Source: Lentisphaeria bacterium UBA7640 (GTDB lineage: Bacteria > Verrucomicrobiota > Lentisphaeria > Victivallales > Victivallaceae). From it: a DNA stretch of 64,000 bases. The stretch covers positions 15,425 through 79,424 of the forward strand of contig DLIO01000010.1 of assembly GCA_002483765.1 (NCBI GenBank). Direction: 5' to 3'. The notes under the pieces are model-generated. The model did no database searches. It was given only the letters and a program-made list of their open reading frames with translations, and had not been told where the DNA came from. A program made the translations under genes and the position numbers. This document shows positions 62,237-64,000 of the stretch, piece by piece. Numbering within the stretch: the first letter of the stretch is position 1; each line of letters begins with the position of its first letter.

Positions 62237-62670
62237 TCAGAGCCGCGATACATTACGAACCGCCGGATATAGCAGTTTGTAAACGGCATCGTCATTCGCT
62301 AATACTCCTCAGGAGTTTACGCAAGGAAATGATTAAGCGATTCAATGGCATTGGTGGTGTAAATCGCTTTGCTGACCTCCTTGGAATATTCGAAGAATGG
62401 GCTAATATTGACCCAGTTTGAACTCCATTGTCGGCTGCTCGTTGGGTATTTATAGTCTCGTTTTTCCGCGAAAAGCGTTAGTTTAATTCGGCCTGTTCAG
62501 TAATATTTGCGTTATAGGTTGTCTTAAATCAGCTACTACCTGCTTCTTTTCCTTTTAATGCACATATTTGAGACTGTTACGGGTCTGATGAACAAATGCA
62601 CCTGAGTATCTGGGAAGACTGCATTGATCGCCTCGTGAAGCCTTTAAAGATGCAATCCATTGATTGAAAG
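62237..62670 (-). pseudogene. Decayed IS256/Mutator-type transposase
   Basis: No full frame remains, but pieces in different minus-strand frames follow the IS256 transposase in order. About 62590-62638 gives HEAINAVFPDTQVHLF, and then HQTRNSLKYV in another frame. About 62330-62430 gives NWVNISPFFEYSKEVSKAIY followed by TTNAIESLNHFL, the best-known conserved block of this family. 62237-62296 gives NDDAVYKLLYPAVRNVSRL before the stop. Several frameshifts and stops show it is inactive. The N-terminal half is missing. Terminal inverted repeats were not found. Confidence 0.85.
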
Positions 62671-62751
62671 TACGTTGTCTCTAAAAATTAATTTTCTATC
62701 GAGCAAGTCTAAAATATATTGCTGATATTTCTACGACTTTGAAATGTTTTA

Positions 62752-62765
62752 TATGCGCGCTAATT
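62752..62765. repeat. Half copy of the 31-bp palindrome
   Basis: TATGCGCGCTAATT matches the right arm of the palindrome family except for one missing GC step. It is located in non-coding DNA between the transposase remnant and dnaA. It could be a broken copy or a chance match. Confidence 0.45.
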
Positions 62766-62861
62766 GAAAAAAATGGCTATCAGCACACTAAATTTTTTTT
62801 GTATTTAATAAAATTTCAAAGTGTAACATGGTATGCAAGGGATCTTTGTTATAGATGATTT

Positions 62862-62924
62862 TTTTGCGAATTACGATGGAGTGAAAATCCTGAAATTAAC
62901 ATTCCATCAAAGGTCTTCGCAAAA
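62862..62924. other. Nested inverted repeats downstream of dnaA
   Basis: Outer arms TTTTGCGAA (62862-62870) and TTCGCAAAA (62916-62924) enclose inner arms GATGGA (62875-62880) and TCCATC (62903-62908). The pair begins 38 bp beyond the dnaA stop. On the minus strand no T-run follows, so it is not a standard terminator. It may be a cruciform-forming site or an RNA structure. Confidence 0.5.
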
Positions 62925-62962
62925 TTGCATTACAATTTATTATTCAACTCCGTGCTGTAACT

Positions 62963-64000
62963 TTAATTTGAACGAAGACGGCGTTTGATAATTTCTGCTG
63001 AACGGCGTAACTTCTCATCTTTCAGGCACAATCCAGGAATTTTCTTTACCGCATTCATCACAGTGGCATGATTTTTATGAAAAGCTTGACCGATTTCGGG
63101 GAACGAATGATTAGTAAGTTCACGGCATAAATACATCGCCAACATTCGTGGTTCTACCATATTTTTGGGGCGTTGTGAGCTGAGGATATCGTTACGGCTT
63201 AGCTCAAAATGATCGCTTACTGCTTTTTGTATCGCATCAATCGTTATATTTTTTGATGATTGTTCCTCTTCGAATAGAGGACGTAATAGATCCTCTGCGA
63301 GGCGTTCAGTGATTTGGCAATTGCTTACCGAGGCATATGCTACCAAGCGAGTTAAAGAACCGATCAATCTGCGCACGCTAGAAGATATTCGAGCAGCAAC
63401 AAAGCGTAGAACCGCTTCATCAATCTTGATTAAATGTTTTTCTTGAACTAATTGTAGAATCGCCAATCGGGTCTCAAAACCTGGAGGAAAAATCTCAGTT
63501 GTCAATCCAGATTCAAAACGGGACACTAAACGCTCCTCTAAACCATGTATTTCTGCCGGTTGTTTATCCGAGGTCATAATGATCTGTTTATTGTAATTGT
63601 GTAGGGTGTTGAAGGTGTTAAAGAATTCTTCTTGGAGCTGGGTTTTGGTGCTGAGGAAATGAACGTCATCAACGAGAAAAACATCGACACCTCGGAATGA
63701 ATCGCGGAATTCCCCCATCTTTTGATTCTTGATCGAGCCCACGTAACGGTTTAGGAACTCTTCACAGGTCACATATTTAACTACAGACTTAGGATTGTGA
63801 CTTAAAACATGATGAGCTACCGCTTGGAGTAAATGGGTTTTTCCCAGACCGGTGCCACCGTAAATATACAGCGGATTGTAGAGACCGGGGCTTTCAGCCG
63901 CAGTGCGAGCGGCAGTGTATGAGTAGCGATTTTCCTCGCCGACTGCGAAATTATCAAAGGTGTGTTGAGCGTTACAACCACGTGGGATTAACGGTTTAAT
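62963..64000 (-). CDS. dnaA: Chromosomal replication initiator DnaA (5' end outside the window)
   Basis: DnaA binds DnaA boxes and opens the origin. 345 codons are inside the window, and the frame is still open at its right edge, so the N-terminal domains are missing from view. The AAA+ domain begins with FDNFAVGEENRYSYTAA, Walker A is GGTGLGKTHLLQAVAHH, Walker B is VDVFLVDDVHFLS, and sensor and arginine regions follow (GLEERLVSRFESGL). Domain IV at the C-terminus has AMYLCRELTNHSFPEIGQAFHKNHATVMNAVKKI, the DNA-binding helix-turn-helix with the signature. No clear DnaA boxes were seen downstream. Confidence 0.97.
   Translation of the reverse strand: MKPLIPRGCNAQHTFDNFAVGEENRYSYTAARTAAESPGLYNPLYIYGGTGLGKTHLLQAVAHHVLSHNPKSVVKYVTCEEFLNRYVGSIKNQKMGEFRDSFRGVDVFLVDDVHFLSTKTQLQEEFFNTFNTLHNYNKQIIMTSDKQPAEIHGLEERLVSRFESGLTTEIFPPGFETRLAILQLVQEKHLIKIDEAVLRFVAARISSSVRRLIGSLTRLVAYASVSNCQITERLAEDLLRPLFEEEQSSKNITIDAIQKAVSDHFELSRNDILSSQRPKNMVEPRMLAMYLCRELTNHSFPEIGQAFHKNHATVMNAVKKIPGLCLKDEKLRRSAEIIKRRLRSN

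Overview
This window looks like chromosomal DNA of a bacterium from the PVC superphylum, most likely Lentisphaerota (Victivallales-like). That is an inference. It rests on a prepilin with the H-X9-DG C-terminal signature typical of Lentisphaerota and Planctomycetota, a very divergent FtsZ beside FtsA, Mla and YdbH/YnbE/YdbL envelope genes that imply an outer membrane, and dispersed CACAGATTACC / CACGAATTAACACTAA intergenic repeats. Most of the window is compact, with many 1-4 nt start/stop overlaps (TAATG, ATGA). No tRNA, rRNA or CRISPR array was seen.

Layout. 0-2.9 kb: an alpha operon on the minus strand (rpmJ-rpsM-rpsK-rpoA-rplQ, without rpsD), with a promoter and a terminator. 3-6.2 kb: corrinoid adenosyltransferase, an alpha/beta hydrolase and a metal-efflux permease fused to an HMA domain. 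6.2-11.6 kb (minus): mlaE-mlaF-mlaD followed by an NAD-dependent epimerase and an OppA-like lipoprotein. 11.9-16.8 kb: hydrogenase-4/formate-hydrogenlyase membrane subunits HyfB, HyfC, HyfE and HyfF without the catalytic subunits. 16.9-24.8 kb: rsmE, TPR lipoprotein, hpt, Ser/Thr kinase, metallophosphoesterase, KtrB/KtrA potassium uptake, SixA. 25-29.3 kb: a secreted beta-helix protein, an unknown membrane protein, and leuCD preceded by a possible leader peptide. 29.4-36.3 kb: folB, D-aminoacylase, a Gfo/Idh/MocA oxidoreductase behind a sigma-54-like promoter, an orphan sensor histidine kinase, and the arginine kinase pair McsA/McsB. 36.6-44.7 kb: aroA, alr, ftsA, ftsZ, then ydbH-ynbE-ydbL.

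45.2-62.1 kb is an accessory carbohydrate region. It starts with a GntR regulator carrying a consensus promoter and two matching palindromes. It continues with a pseudopilin, a large secreted propeller-like protein, a sodium:solute symporter, a 1272-residue FG-GAP/sialidase fusion, KDG kinase and KDPG aldolase. On the opposite strand are an aldo/keto reductase, an SDR, two ATC-hydrolase-like proteins and a DHDPS/NAL-family lyase, divergent from a second GntR regulator. The set suggests cleavage of an acidic glycan, uptake of the product, and catabolism of a sugar acid through 2-keto-3-deoxy intermediates. The window ends with a decayed IS256-type transposase and the 3' portion of dnaA.

The best leads beyond ordinary annotation are: a family of six 31-bp GC-alternating palindromes placed between genes; the HyfBCEF membrane arm with no catalytic partner; the FtsZ with altered nucleotide-binding loops but a kept FtsA-binding tail; the cytoplasmic-looking FG-GAP/sialidase; and repeated leader-like sequences upstream of leuC.
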